NCBI GenBank assembly: GCA_033391075.1
Contig: JAWPMV010000001.1
Coordinates: 434,001 to 498,000, forward strand
Source: Bacteroidia bacterium
GTDB lineage: Bacteria; Bacteroidota; Bacteroidia; J057
Reading direction: 5' to 3'
DNA: 64,000 nucleotides
Below, piece after piece: positions 8,038-17,148 of this stretch. The translations under genes and the position numbers were made by a program. The notes below the pieces were generated by a model. It saw only the letters and a program-made list of their open reading frames with translations. It was not told the DNA's origin and made no database searches. The first letter of the stretch is position 1. Each line of letters begins with the position of its first letter.

Positions 8038-10857
8038 ATGAAATTGTCATTTGGCTACCCGGTCGCAGGCTTAAGGAAAATTGAGTTTTCTTATTCTCCT
8101 TTTTATGCTCGACTTATATTGCTGCTGTTAGCATTGAATCTGTTTGTCGATTCTTCAATGGCACAAGGATTAGATCCAAGCCTTCCTCCAAGTGGAAATT
8201 TTGATCTTTCTTATTGGAAACTTACCCGCCCAAATCAAACAGAAAGGGATGAGAACAGTCTTTCAAATGGCTATTTCGTACCTGGTGAGTTTTACACCGA
8301 CTCAACCACAGGTGCCATGGTATTTTGGTGTCCCAATGATGGTAGGACGGGTGGCAGCACATATCCCCGGAATGAATTGAGAGAGATGATGCGTAGGGGA
8401 AACACCAGCATAGGCACCCAGGGAATAAATAAAAATAACTGGGTTTTTTCTTCATCTACGATGGCGAATCAACAAGCAGCTGGAGGAGTAGATGGCGTTA
8501 TGACTGCCACGGTAGCTGTGGATCATGTATCATTGACTTCTGACCAGAGTTTTAAGGTCGGTCGCACAATTGTCGGGCAAATACATGCTTCTGATGACGA
8601 GCCTTGTAGAATTTATTACCGCAAATTACCAGGGAATACAAAAGGTTCCATTTATTTCGCTCATGAACCTACCACAGGCCCCGAACAATGGTACGAAATG
8701 ATTGGTAGCCGAAGTGATAATGCGCCTGATCCAGCAGACGGAGTTGCATTAGGTGAGAAGTTCAGCTACGAGATTAAAGCAATTGGCAATACGCTAACTG
8801 TAACCATCATGAGAGATGGGAAGGCTGATGTTGTTCAAACAGTGGATATGACTAATAGTGGCTTTGCTGATGATTGGATGTATTTCAAAGCTGGAAACTA
8901 TAATCAAAACAATGCGGGAAATCCTGGCGAGTACGCGCAAGTATCTTTCTTCGCTTTAGATGTTACGCACTTTGCTCCAGCTCCTCCATCATCTTATGCG
9001 GCCCCATCTGACATACCCAGGTTTCAAGCTTTTCTGGCAGACTGCAAGCTTCAGGCTCCTACCAGTTCTACTTTAGCACACCTTGCTACCCTGAATAATG
9101 GATATACGCATCCGACATATTTCTATGTAGTTGATGGGGATAAAATACGCTTCAATCAGACTGGTGATAGCAGGCGAACAGAGCTCCGAAACGAAACGAA
9201 TTGGGACCTTACGCAAGCCGATCGATCGCTACATGGAAGACTTGACATTGTGGAGCAGACCTGTGATCAGGTTACGGTCATGCAAATTCACGATGATGCA
9301 AATGCAGGTCCCGGACCAAATAAACCTTTGCTAAGAATTTATAAGCATAATGGAAGAACTCCGACGAATCACATATGGGCAGCAATAAAAACAGATAACA
9401 TAGGAACTAATACCATGCATGTGGATCTTGGCGAAGACCCGGGAGGATATTTTACCTGTGACATTCGATTGGTGGGAGGAAATATGATCATTGATTATGA
9501 AGGGCAGGAAAAGGTGAACATGGATGTCTCCTTCTGGACTTTCCCGAGCTATTGGAAGGCAGGGGTTTACCTTCAGGATAATGGACTGGCAACTGCACAT
9601 TTTGATGAACTATTTGAAGCAGATGGTAGCCCGCAAAACTATGCTCCTTCTATTAGTGTAAGTGCTCCTTTGGCGGGGACAAATTTTTTGCCAGGTAGTG
9701 ACATTACGATTGATGTTGACGCTGTAGATTCGGATGGTTCAGTAACAGTTGTAGAATTTTTTGAAGGAGGTAGTAATAAGATTGGGGAAGATTCTGTCGC
9801 TCCCTATTCATATACATGGACAAATGTAGCTGAGGGCAACTATACATTAACAGCGAAGGCTACTGATAACGAAGGAAGATCAAAGACAAGCTTAAGTACC
9901 AATATAAGTGTTCAGGTTCCGGTGAATGTGACCGGAGTAGATTTGATTGATATCTCAGGCCCTATTGCTGTTACCGGCAGCACTACTTTAGAGGCATCCG
10001 TATTTCCTGCTAATGCTACCAATCAAAATTTTGTGTTTGAATCTGATGACTCTAACATTGCTACACTTACCAGTGAGGGCTTATTAACCGCTATTGCTGA
10101 GGGTACAGTGAAAGTCAGAGTGACAACAGATGATGGAGGATTTAGCGATTCACTCATGGTTAAAGTAATGACTCCTTCTACGGATTTTAACTGGGCATTG
10201 AATCAGTGGGTTGGGGGAAGCGCTACGCCCGATGCAGGCAATGTTGAAGCTAATCTTGTCGATGATGATACCAATACGCGTTGGTCTGTGAATGGCTTTC
10301 CGCAGTCAGCTATTGTTGATTTAGAAGGAGACATAAGGATAACTCAGACAGAAGTTACAACTTATCAAGACAGGGCTTATCAATTCATTATTGAAGGTTC
10401 TCCCAATCAAAATGGACCCTATTCAATGATCGTAGACCGATCAAATAATAAAATTAAGGGCATTGCTGATGCCCCAATTATCAATGATGTAGATAGCTTA
10501 GAAGCTCGCTTTGTGAGAATAACCGTAACGGGTGCAGATGTCTATACGGGTCCTTGGGTAAGTCTTACTGAATTTAGAGTGTTTGGGGAAGGTGAGAGAA
10601 CCTATACAACGAATGTGAACGATCTTGAAGCAAATAAAATCCTCCTGTCTCCCAATCCTGTTACATCTGTTGTGTCAATAGAAGCTGGTGTAAAATACGA
10701 TACCGTATCCATTTATGACGTATCAGGTAAAATGCTTATCCAGTCAGAGATCAATCAGGAATTAACACTAGATATTAGTGCCCTTCCAGCTGGGCTTTAT
10801 ATGGTAAAACTTGAAGGCAAGGCTCAGCCACAAGTTGCTAAGTTGATAAAACGTTAA
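8038..10857 (+). CDS. Secreted alginate lyase with two PL7 domains, Ig-like, BIG2, CBM32-like and T9SS domains
   Basis: 939 residues from ATG 8038, chosen because a signal peptide (ending SSMAQG near residue 44) starts there and the operators lie upstream. First PL7 domain, about 47-320: RNELRE (R111, E113, R115), QIH (Q181, H183) and YFKAGNYNQ (Y282-Q290). Second PL7 domain, about 328-525: RTELRN (R380, E382, R384), QIHD (Q416, H418) and YWKAGVYLQ (Y505-Q513). Both keep the Arg, Gln, His and Tyr used for beta-elimination. QIH, rather than QVH, has been linked in PL7 to guluronate-containing substrates. An Ig-like domain (about 535-630), a BIG2-like domain (about 632-710), an F5/8-type (CBM32-like) domain (about 720-855) and a T9SS sorting domain (about 865-939) follow. 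It acts outside the cell, cutting alginate for SusCD uptake. Confidence 0.92.
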   Translation: MKLSFGYPVAGLRKIEFSYSPFYARLILLLLALNLFVDSSMAQGLDPSLPPSGNFDLSYWKLTRPNQTERDENSLSNGYFVPGEFYTDSTTGAMVFWCPNDGRTGGSTYPRNELREMMRRGNTSIGTQGINKNNWVFSSSTMANQQAAGGVDGVMTATVAVDHVSLTSDQSFKVGRTIVGQIHASDDEPCRIYYRKLPGNTKGSIYFAHEPTTGPEQWYEMIGSRSDNAPDPADGVALGEKFSYEIKAIGNTLTVTIMRDGKADVVQTVDMTNSGFADDWMYFKAGNYNQNNAGNPGEYAQVSFFALDVTHFAPAPPSSYAAPSDIPRFQAFLADCKLQAPTSSTLAHLATLNNGYTHPTYFYVVDGDKIRFNQTGDSRRTELRNETNWDLTQADRSLHGRLDIVEQTCDQVTVMQIHDDANAGPGPNKPLLRIYKHNGRTPTNHIWAAIKTDNIGTNTMHVDLGEDPGGYFTCDIRLVGGNMIIDYEGQEKVNMDVSFWTFPSYWKAGVYLQDNGLATAHFDELFEADGSPQNYAPSISVSAPLAGTNFLPGSDITIDVDAVDSDGSVTVVEFFEGGSNKIGEDSVAPYSYTWTNVAEGNYTLTAKATDNEGRSKTSLSTNISVQVPVNVTGVDLIDISGPIAVTGSTTLEASVFPANATNQNFVFESDDSNIATLTSEGLLTAIAEGTVKVRVTTDDGGFSDSLMVKVMTPSTDFNWALNQWVGGSATPDAGNVEANLVDDDTNTRWSVNGFPQSAIVDLEGDIRITQTEVTTYQDRAYQFIIEGSPNQNGPYSMIVDRSNNKIKGIADAPIINDVDSLEARFVRITVTGADVYTGPWVSLTEFRVFGEGERTYTTNVNDLEANKILLSPNPVTSVVSIEAGVKYDTVSIYDVSGKMLIQSEINQELTLDISALPAGLYMVKLEGKAQPQVAKLIKR

Positions 10858-10880
10858 ATTTTTGAATTTTCTGAAAGTGG

Positions 10881-10915
10881 ATGGTGTATCTTTTACTCAT
10901 TAAAAGATACACCAT
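10881..10915 (+). terminator. Hairpin between the PL7 and PL6 genes
   Basis: Perfect 14-bp stem, ATGGTGTATCTTTT with AAAAGATACACCAT, loop ACTCATT, 23 bases after the PL7 stop. No T-run follows, so it may attenuate rather than end transcription into the PL6 gene. Confidence 0.55.
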
Positions 10916-10964
10916 TTGCTTATAGGAATAAGATATTTGCAAATCCTTACTTACAGAATAAACA

Positions 10965-12902
10965 ATGAGACTTCCTCTGTTAATTTCTTTTCTATTCCTT
11001 ACGGCTCTTCTTAGTGCACAAAGCCGCTACCTTGTGTCCTCAGGTACAGAGTTCAATACCGCCCATCAGCAGGCCAGTGCAGGGGACACGATCGTATGGG
11101 AATCGGGTGTCTATTCCGATATACGCATGGACATTGACAAAGACGGCTTAACAGTGACTGCAGAACCCTACGGAAGTGTTTTGTTTAAAGGAGTATCAAG
11201 AGCGGTCATAAATGGCGACAATGTTACTTTTTCCGGGATTCAGTACGTGGGAGGTTTTATTAGAAACTTAGATGTAATAAGAGTCTATGGAAGTGATGTC
11301 TTGATTACGCATGTGAATATTCAGAATTATACCTGTTACAAATACCTAAGGGTATATGAAGAATCCAGGAGAACGACCATTAGCTATTGTAACTTTGAAA
11401 ATCGCCTCAACCTGGATGACCAGAATATACTTTCCATATTAGTAGATGATGAACCCGGCTTTCATAGGATTCAACATTGTTCCTTTAAAAATTTCGATGG
11501 AATAGGAAATGACCAGGGGATTGAACCCATAAGAATTGGGGTCAGTACACAGGGGCATTTAGACAGCCGTACGCTTGTAGAGTATTGCTACTTTACGAAG
11601 TGTAATGGAGATGGGGAAATTATCTCGCATAAGTCCAGGCAAAATGTATATCGCTATAACACTTTTGAAAATAATCCCGTAGCCGAGCTCGTCCTGAGAC
11701 ATGGCGATGAAGGAATCGTTTACGGCAATTTTTTCCTAAACAATATGGGAGGAATTCGAGTGCGGGAAGGTTCCAATCACTTCATTTACAACAACTATTT
11801 CGAAGGCTTGAAACGAAGAGCCATATACCTGCAAAATGATCCTTCTGACCCCTTGTCCGAAATTCACATTTATCACAACACCATAATCGATTCAGAGGAA
11901 ATAATACTGGGAAGTAATGGAAATAATCCGCCGACCAATGTCAACATAGCCAATAATGTCTTTACAAATCCCAAGGATCAACTATTTGTCCAGGCTACGG
12001 GAAATGAAACATGGATCGCGAACCTCTCATTTGGTAATCTTGGAATTGATAATCCAGCAACAGGAATTACCTCTATAGACCCTATGCTCATTGAAAATGT
12101 GGAGGGCTTTTTTCAGCCTTTGACCAATAGTCCGCTTATTGCCTCAGCTGATATGGGCTATCCGCTCGTTCCCCTTTATCCGGGCATGGATTATGACAAT
12201 GAGATATCCCTCGATCTAATGAAAGAATCAAGGCCCCTGGCTATAACTGATCGAGCGATTGGGGCTTCTGAATTTTCATCAAGTGTCAATGTCCAACCAC
12301 ATGCCACTGAGATGAATACGGGCCCCTCATACTTATTTGAAAATCCTGTCGATTACGTAGCTGTCAATGCCTTGCAGCTTTTTGTCGATGAAGAAGGTGA
12401 TACGCAGTCAATTAAGATTTCCAGCAACATAAATTGGACCGTGACGAGTAGTGAGGATTGGATATCTACGGACCTTCGATCTGGATCCGGAGATGCCAAA
12501 CTCAATATTACGATAGCTGCAAACCCGGATAGTCTGCGTCGATCTGCAAGCCTGACAATAGCCGGAGGGACTGAATCGGCGACTATAGCAATTAACCAGG
12601 ACCCTGGTGAGGGTCCCACTATTGAGGATAGTGTTATAGTCGGTGAGTTCATGATATTCCCCAACCCAACAGATGGAAAGCTGATATTTAATAATATATC
12701 AGAGGAATTTTATAGCGCGACTATAGAATTAATTCAGCTAAACGGAAGCAGGGCTTTCTTGGAGGAGTACATAATACGGGATAATGCAGTAGAGGTTGAT
12801 CTGGATAAATTGGCACCTGCCATGTATATCATGAAGGTGAAATTCGTGACTCTGGATGGCACTTTTCAGACGGAATTGACGCGTACGCTTGTGAGGAATT
12901 AA
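10965..12902 (+). CDS. Secreted PL6-family alginate lyase (chondroitinase-B fold) with BACON-like and T9SS domains
   Basis: 645 residues. The signal peptide (about 1-18, LLSAQS) is followed by a right-handed beta-helix of the PL6 type (about 20-430). It keeps EIISHKSRQN with K223 and LVLRHGD with R245, the same spacing as the Lys base and Arg acid described for PL6 alginate lyases such as AlyGC. A BACON-like domain (about 465-550, INWTVTSSEDWIS and SASLTIAGG) and a T9SS sorting domain (about 562-645, MIFPNPTDGKLIF) follow. It should act with the PL7 enzyme just upstream, PL6 enzymes often attacking MG or M blocks. Alginate as substrate is well supported by both the active site and the locus. 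Only a 107-base gap separates it from the PL7 gene. Confidence 0.9.
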   Translation: MRLPLLISFLFLTALLSAQSRYLVSSGTEFNTAHQQASAGDTIVWESGVYSDIRMDIDKDGLTVTAEPYGSVLFKGVSRAVINGDNVTFSGIQYVGGFIRNLDVIRVYGSDVLITHVNIQNYTCYKYLRVYEESRRTTISYCNFENRLNLDDQNILSILVDDEPGFHRIQHCSFKNFDGIGNDQGIEPIRIGVSTQGHLDSRTLVEYCYFTKCNGDGEIISHKSRQNVYRYNTFENNPVAELVLRHGDEGIVYGNFFLNNMGGIRVREGSNHFIYNNYFEGLKRRAIYLQNDPSDPLSEIHIYHNTIIDSEEIILGSNGNNPPTNVNIANNVFTNPKDQLFVQATGNETWIANLSFGNLGIDNPATGITSIDPMLIENVEGFFQPLTNSPLIASADMGYPLVPLYPGMDYDNEISLDLMKESRPLAITDRAIGASEFSSSVNVQPHATEMNTGPSYLFENPVDYVAVNALQLFVDEEGDTQSIKISSNINWTVTSSEDWISTDLRSGSGDAKLNITIAANPDSLRRSASLTIAGGTESATIAINQDPGEGPTIEDSVIVGEFMIFPNPTDGKLIFNNISEEFYSATIELIQLNGSRAFLEEYIIRDNAVEVDLDKLAPAMYIMKVKFVTLDGTFQTELTRTLVRN

Positions 12903-12919
12903 TCCCTTGTCTGGGATTA
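12900..12919 (+). terminator. Small hairpin at the PL6 stop codon
   Basis: TAATCCC (12900-12906) pairs with GGGATTA (12913-12919) around TTGTCT; the stem includes the stop codon. No T-run follows. A weak candidate for the end of the alginate locus. Confidence 0.35.
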
Positions 12920-13411
12920 GCCGAAAATAGTAACACGCAGGATTTATAAGAACTAATCTAGCTATAGCAGATCCGTTCAAGGCTGCAGATTTGTAGTAAT
13001 ATTTCTTGCATCGAGCTAGCCGGAACGGGCACATGCATTAGCAGAAAATCTGGAGCATAGATTCTTGCGAATTATGATTTCTGTGTTGCTCATGTGATTG
13101 TATTCATATTGTACCCAAAGTTTATAAAAATTACCCAAAATCGAGCAGAAATCTATTTTCGCTTGAAGAGGAACTTTTGCGTTTATGAGTTAATTTTTGG
13201 GTTTAAATGAGTCTGGGAAATATACTTTTTGATAGAAATCTGCTGAAAAAATCGAAGAATTTCTGAATATCCGCGATTTGGAAAAATATAGCCTGGGAAG
13301 CTCTTAGGGTACATTCCGTCCTGAAAAAAGCAAGCTTGATGAGAGGGTGAAGGGATAAATTATTAAAGCGTAATTTGTACGCAAATTAAATTTCCCTATA
13401 TTTGTCCCAAA
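12920..13411. other. Intergenic stretch with no recognised feature
   Basis: About 490 bases between the alginate locus and the tRNA-Val terminator. Short open frames on both strands have no family features. No operator, repeat family member or RNA motif was recognised. Confidence 0.4.
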
Positions 13412-13441
13412 TAAAAAAATCCCCGACAAATTGCCGAGGAT
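13412..13441 (-). terminator. Terminator of tRNA-Val
   Basis: On the minus strand ATCCTCGGC pairs with GTCGGGGAT (two G-U pairs) around AATTT and is followed by TTTTTTT. It lies 14 bases past the 3' end of the tRNA. Confidence 0.8.
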
Positions 13442-13454
13442 CTTCTTAAAATTG

Positions 13455-13529
13455 TGGGAACTACTGGACTCGAACCAGTGACCCCCTGCTTGTAAGGCAG
13501 GTGCTCTGAACCAACTGAGCTAAGCTCCC
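13455..13529 (-). tRNA. tRNA-Val (anticodon TAC)
   Basis: On the minus strand the molecule begins GGGAGCTTAGCTCAG and ends in GTTCGAGTCCAGTAGTTCCCA. The acceptor stem GGGAGCT/AGTTCCC, the D arm, the anticodon stem CCTGC/GCAGG with loop CTTACAA, and the T arm all fold. The anticodon TAC reads valine codons. CCA is not encoded. Promoter and terminator are both visible. Confidence 0.95.
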
Positions 13530-13549
13530 TTTTTTTTACAGAACGAGGA

Positions 13550-13581
13550 CAAAGGTAACCGCAGAAGGTTTATCCTCCAAA
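13550..13581 (-). promoter_or_regulatory. Promoter of tRNA-Val
   Basis: Reading the minus strand: TTTG (13581-13578), a 20-base spacer, then TACCTTTG (13557-13550), an exact match to the Bacteroidota TTTG / TAnnTTTG promoter. Transcription would start about 15 bases before the tRNA 5' end. Confidence 0.8.
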
Positions 13582-13611
13582 TTATTTAGAGAATATTTTT
13601 AATGAAAAACC

Positions 13612-14157
13612 ATGTTAAGCAAAAAAGAAGAAATAAAACACGGACGATTCCTGTCCATGGTCCTGAGACATAGACCAGAAGTACTTGATATTCAACTCGA
13701 TGCCCAGGGATGGGCCGATATCAAGGAATTGCTGGCAAAACTGAAAGACTATGGGCGATCTGTCAGTAGATCTGATCTGGATCAGATCGTAGAGAACAAC
13801 AACAAAAAAAGATACGTCATTTCGGATGACGGAAAGCGAATAAGAGCCAGCCAGGGGCATTCAATTGATATAGAACTGGAGTACAGCCCTATCGAACCAC
13901 CCGAAATGCTCTACCACGGCACAGCCGATAAATTTCTCCAATCCATTTTTAGAACGGGTCTCAACAAACGCAAACGCCATCATGTCCATCTTTCCGCCGA
14001 TCTGGATACTGCCTCTCAGGTAGGGAAACGACATGGAAAACTTGTCATCCTCAAAGTCGCAGCGGCTAAGATGCACAAGGCAGGACACACCTTCTATTGC
14101 ACCCCCAATGGCGTCTGGCTCACAGAATCTGTACCTGTCGAGTACCTCAGTAACTAA
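13612..14157 (+). CDS. kptA: RNA 2'-phosphotransferase, Tpt1/KptA family
   Basis: 181 residues, the family's usual length. The N-terminal winged helix (KHGRFLSMVLRHRPEVLDIQ, with the conserved LRHRP) is followed by the ADP-ribosyltransferase-like half: YHGT near residue 102, HHVHLSAD near 124, VILKV and NGVWLTESVP. In yeast the enzyme removes the 2'-phosphate left by tRNA splicing, using NAD+. Bacteria lack that splicing and the natural substrate is unsettled; RNA repair or NAD-dependent capping-type reactions have been proposed. It lies next to, and divergent from, tRNA-Val, which is probably coincidental. No clear promoter was seen. An overlapping ATG at 13602 is in another frame. Confidence 0.92.
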   Translation: MLSKKEEIKHGRFLSMVLRHRPEVLDIQLDAQGWADIKELLAKLKDYGRSVSRSDLDQIVENNNKKRYVISDDGKRIRASQGHSIDIELEYSPIEPPEMLYHGTADKFLQSIFRTGLNKRKRHHVHLSADLDTASQVGKRHGKLVILKVAAAKMHKAGHTFYCTPNGVWLTESVPVEYLSN

Positions 14158-14183
14158 GGAGTTCCAAATAAAGGCGTGCTGGC

Positions 14184-14270
14184 CATCAAAATTCGGTGTT
14201 CGGGGCCGGGTAGTGTGTTGGCTTTAGAATTTTGACGGTTTTTGCCTCCTTTTTGCCGCCAAAAAGGAGG
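14184..14270 (+). repeat. Two hairpins between kptA and the oxidoreductase
   Basis: TCAAAATTC (14186-14194) pairs with GAATTTTGA (14227-14235) across about 30 bases that include GTAGTGTGTTGG, similar to the GTGTTRG repeat arms elsewhere. It is followed by the perfect 11-bp hairpin CCTCCTTTTTG / CAAAAAGGAGG (14245-14255 with 14260-14270). No T-run follows, so function as a kptA terminator is uncertain. Confidence 0.45.
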
Positions 14271-14389
14271 TGGAACTTAAATTCATCAATCCCCCAAAGT
14301 ATTTAGTCGAACGACATGGATTTTCTAGCAGGAATATCCTAACTTCTATTCTAGTAATCCTCATTCTAACTACTTTAAAAACTACTACG

Positions 14390-15784
14390 ATGAATTCCCG
14401 TCGCAATTTCCTCTATCAATTGAGCGGCCTGGCCTCCGGAACTGTATTGGCCCCTTTTATCGATTTTAAACCTTTTCTTGGACGAAAGTTGAAAGTAGCC
14501 CTGGTCGGAACCGGCATCCGAGGCAGCAGTTTCTGGGGCAAAAGACTGGTCGACAATTATTCGGATATCCTCGAATTTGTAGGTCTGAGTGATGTCAATC
14601 CTGGTCGTATGGCAGGAGTAAAAGAATACATGGGAGTTGGCTGTCCTACTTTTCTGGATTGCGATGAAATGCTCAGGGAGACACAGCCTGATTTATTGAT
14701 CGTTACCACCAAAGATTCTACTCATCATGAATTTATCATCAAGGGCCTGGATTTTGGCTGTGATGTTCTGACAGAAAAGCCTTTGACTACAGATGAAAGA
14801 AAGTGCCAGGCGATTATCGATGCGGAGAGACGTTCGAAGAAGAAACTGATTGTAGGCTTCAACTATCGCTGGAGTCCCTATATGACCAAGATAAAAGAAC
14901 TATTGGTGGACGGAACCATCGGAGACATTACTTCGGTCGATTTCCACTGGTATCTCAACAATTACCACGGCGCTTCCTATTTCCGGCGTTGGCATGGATT
15001 GAGAGAGGCAGGAGGAACGCTTTGGGTTCATAAAGCCACCCACCATTTTGACCTGCTCAATTGGTGGCTGGACAGTGATCCAGAGGAAGTATTTGCTTAT
15101 GGAGACCTGGAACATTACGGTTCCAATGGGCCTTTCCAGGCGAAGAATTGCCGGACTTGTCCGCATACCAAGGATTGCAAATACTACTGGGACATCACAA
15201 AAAGCGAAAGTTCCATGCGCCTCTATGCGGATCATGAACAACACGATGGATACATTAGAGATGCCTGCCTGTATCGCCCGGAAATCAATATTTACGATAA
15301 GATGTCTGCTCAGATCAAATATGCCAATAATGCTTTGGTCAATTATTCCCTGACTACTTATTCTCCTTTTGAAGGATGGAGAATTGCTTTCAATGGACGA
15401 AAGGGTAGGATAGAGGCCTGGCAGGACATTCCGTACTATGAAGATATGGAAACCTCTCAGGCTGAACTCCATGCAGCTGAGATGGCACAGGGAGGACAGG
15501 AAAATATGGTCTTCAATCCCATCATCGTGCACAAGAATTGGGAAAAGCATGAATCGGTGCCCGTAACTTATTCGCGCCGAGGACATGGGGGAGGAGATAA
15601 GCGTTTGCAGGATCGCATCTTCAAGAATCCCGCCGAAGCAGACCGCCTCAAGCACTTTGCAGGCATAAGAGATGGTGCAATGTCCATTTTGATTGGAGTG
15701 GCTGCAAGAAAGAGTATCGAGGCGGAGGAAGCTATCAAAATTGGAGCACTGACAGATTTGCAACCCAGAGCAAAAAGAATCTAG
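14390..15784 (+). CDS. Gfo/Idh/MocA-family NAD(P)-dependent oxidoreductase with a Tat-type leader and a four-cysteine motif
   Basis: 464 residues from ATG 14390. That start gives the leader MNSRRNFLYQLSG, a twin-arginine-like signal common on secreted Gfo/Idh/MocA proteins; the longer frame from 14270 starts with unrelated sequence and is not used. The Rossmann fold begins KVALVGTGIRGSSFWG (near 29-44) and includes the family's EKP (DVLTEKPLTT). It oxidises or epimerises a sugar or polyol with NAD(P). Unusual are C254, C257 and C263 (CRTCPHTKDC) plus C293, a possible metal site between the catalytic strands. It stands alone between kptA and convergent genes; the substrate cannot be told. Confidence 0.85.
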   Translation: MNSRRNFLYQLSGLASGTVLAPFIDFKPFLGRKLKVALVGTGIRGSSFWGKRLVDNYSDILEFVGLSDVNPGRMAGVKEYMGVGCPTFLDCDEMLRETQPDLLIVTTKDSTHHEFIIKGLDFGCDVLTEKPLTTDERKCQAIIDAERRSKKKLIVGFNYRWSPYMTKIKELLVDGTIGDITSVDFHWYLNNYHGASYFRRWHGLREAGGTLWVHKATHHFDLLNWWLDSDPEEVFAYGDLEHYGSNGPFQAKNCRTCPHTKDCKYYWDITKSESSMRLYADHEQHDGYIRDACLYRPEINIYDKMSAQIKYANNALVNYSLTTYSPFEGWRIAFNGRKGRIEAWQDIPYYEDMETSQAELHAAEMAQGGQENMVFNPIIVHKNWEKHESVPVTYSRRGHGGGDKRLQDRIFKNPAEADRLKHFAGIRDGAMSILIGVAARKSIEAEEAIKIGALTDLQPRAKRI

Positions 15785-15799
15785 ATTTTATAAAATATC

Positions 15800-15829
15800 A
15801 GTAGGGACAGATTATTATCTGTCCCTACT
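15800..15829. terminator. Bidirectional terminator between convergent genes
   Basis: Perfect 12-bp stem AGTAGGGACAGA / TCTGTCCCTACT with loop TTATTA, between the oxidoreductase (stop 15784) and the minus-strand gene ending at 15846. AT-rich sequence flanks both sides. Confidence 0.7.
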
Positions 15830-15845
15830 ACCCATATTTTATCCA

Positions 15846-16322
15846 TTAATAAATCAAATTCCCCATAAAATCGGGTATCTTCCCTTCTTTAATCTCTGCA
15901 ATCCATCCTTCCCTCATCTGATTAGCCATTGGGTTGTTCCAAAATTCCCCACATAATTCAAGGTAACTAAGTACAGCTTGCGCTTCCCCTGCCAACAACA
16001 ACTTTTTCGCCAATAACATATTAGGACCAAAAGAATTTAATTGAGGTGAGCCTTTTGTTTTACCAGCCTCCAATAACTCTTCTATGGCGAGGGCTGTATT
16101 CCCCTTAGCCAAAGCAATTCTCCCTAAGAGTTGGTGTGCATGGTGGAGGATATTACCTCGATCCCAATTATTTTGGTCTTCTTTGCCTGCTTTAGCCAGG
16201 TATTTTTGTGCGACTTCTTCTGCTTTTTCCCACAGCTCTGCGGCTATCATACGTTCGATCATTGCCCTGATTTCTTTTGAAGGCATTTGGTCGAAAACGG
16301 CATTTACATCTGGAGTTTTCAT
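15846..16322 (-). CDS. TPR-like helical protein of unknown function
   Basis: 158 residues from ATG 16322 (MKTPDVNAVFDQMPSKE). A TTG 36 bases further upstream is open but is less likely as a start. The protein is all-helical, with repeat-like stretches such as AAELWEKAEEVAQKYLAKAG, LLGRIALAKGNTALAIEELLEAG and LLLAGEAQAVLSYLELCGEF, which fit two to three tetratricopeptide-type helical hairpins. There is no signal peptide or membrane segment, so it should be cytoplasmic. It lies 51 bases downstream of the DUF2071 gene on the same strand and may be co-transcribed. No family was recognised with confidence. Confidence 0.6.
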   Translation of the reverse strand: MKTPDVNAVFDQMPSKEIRAMIERMIAAELWEKAEEVAQKYLAKAGKEDQNNWDRGNILHHAHQLLGRIALAKGNTALAIEELLEAGKTKGSPQLNSFGPNMLLAKKLLLAGEAQAVLSYLELCGEFWNNPMANQMREGWIAEIKEGKIPDFMGNLIY

Positions 16323-16373
16323 GTGTTTTCTATTTGTGATGTATTGGTTGTAGAGCAAAGGGAAAACTTACAG

Positions 16374-17081
16374 CTATAAGCTCTTTTTTCCTTCCACCGT
16401 AATTTCAGAACCTTCTGCCAACATGACGGAAACCGGTTCTAACTGATTGATAAAAGAAAATCTTTCTCCGTAGACTTTCCCGAAATCGACATCAATCTTA
16501 TGGCTCTTTACTTTGTACTGTTCCCAGCGAGGATGTGTTACCTGATATTCAAAGCTTTTGCGGGCATTTACTTTTGTATAGCCCCAATAATGCTCGGTGA
16601 TAAACTCTGCTTCACTATTTGCTCCTATTTCACTTGGGGCATATTCTGCTATGGTTTCAAATTTTTGCCATTCGCCCTCACTTTTCCATTCATAAACGAT
16701 CTTTCTTCCGGCTTTGTCCTCTTCCCAAAGATATCGCATGGGCAGGGTCTGATAGTGTTCCTTATATACGGTATTGGCTACGAAAGTCAACATAGGCTTG
16801 GGTACAATCTCTTTCACAAAAACAACTCCGCGTTTCCATTGATCTCCATCGAAATGTTTGACATAAAACCGCAAATTCACCTCCTCAAAATGGGTGTGAA
16901 AAGGAATGGGTATCCCCAATAAGCGAGTATTGACAAATTTGAATCCTACAAGGCTGACATAGCATTTTCCATCCCATAGATCCAGTTCAGTTTTTGCGGG
17001 TACCAAATCCTTTAAAATTTCTGGATCAATGACATAATTTGCCAGGGCCAGTTTGCGCCATTCTGCCTGTAAAAAGCTCAT
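16374..17081 (-). CDS. DUF2071 (YqjF-like) family protein
   Basis: 235 residues from ATG 17081 (MSFLQAEWRKLALANYVIDP); the open frame also has a TTG three codons upstream. The opening AEWRKLALANYVIDPEILKDLVP and the following LDLWDGKCYVSLVGFKF, then TRLLGIPIPFHTHFEEVNLRFYV, are the hallmark of DUF2071, a soluble beta-rich fold related to acetoacetate decarboxylase. Its function is unknown. It has no signal peptide. It probably forms an operon with the TPR-like gene downstream. Confidence 0.82.
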   Translation of the reverse strand: MSFLQAEWRKLALANYVIDPEILKDLVPAKTELDLWDGKCYVSLVGFKFVNTRLLGIPIPFHTHFEEVNLRFYVKHFDGDQWKRGVVFVKEIVPKPMLTFVANTVYKEHYQTLPMRYLWEEDKAGRKIVYEWKSEGEWQKFETIAEYAPSEIGANSEAEFITEHYWGYTKVNARKSFEYQVTHPRWEQYKVKSHKIDVDFGKVYGERFSFINQLEPVSVMLAEGSEITVEGKKSL

Positions 17082-17148
17082 AGAAGTCAATCTGAATATG
17101 AGTAGAGAAGTTACGCAAATCTGAGGGGATTCAAATGGGTATTTTGGG

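Noticed and set aside
14900-15763. 287-codon minus-strand ORF
   Set aside because: Lies wholly inside the Gfo/Idh/MocA gene in antisense; no family motifs.
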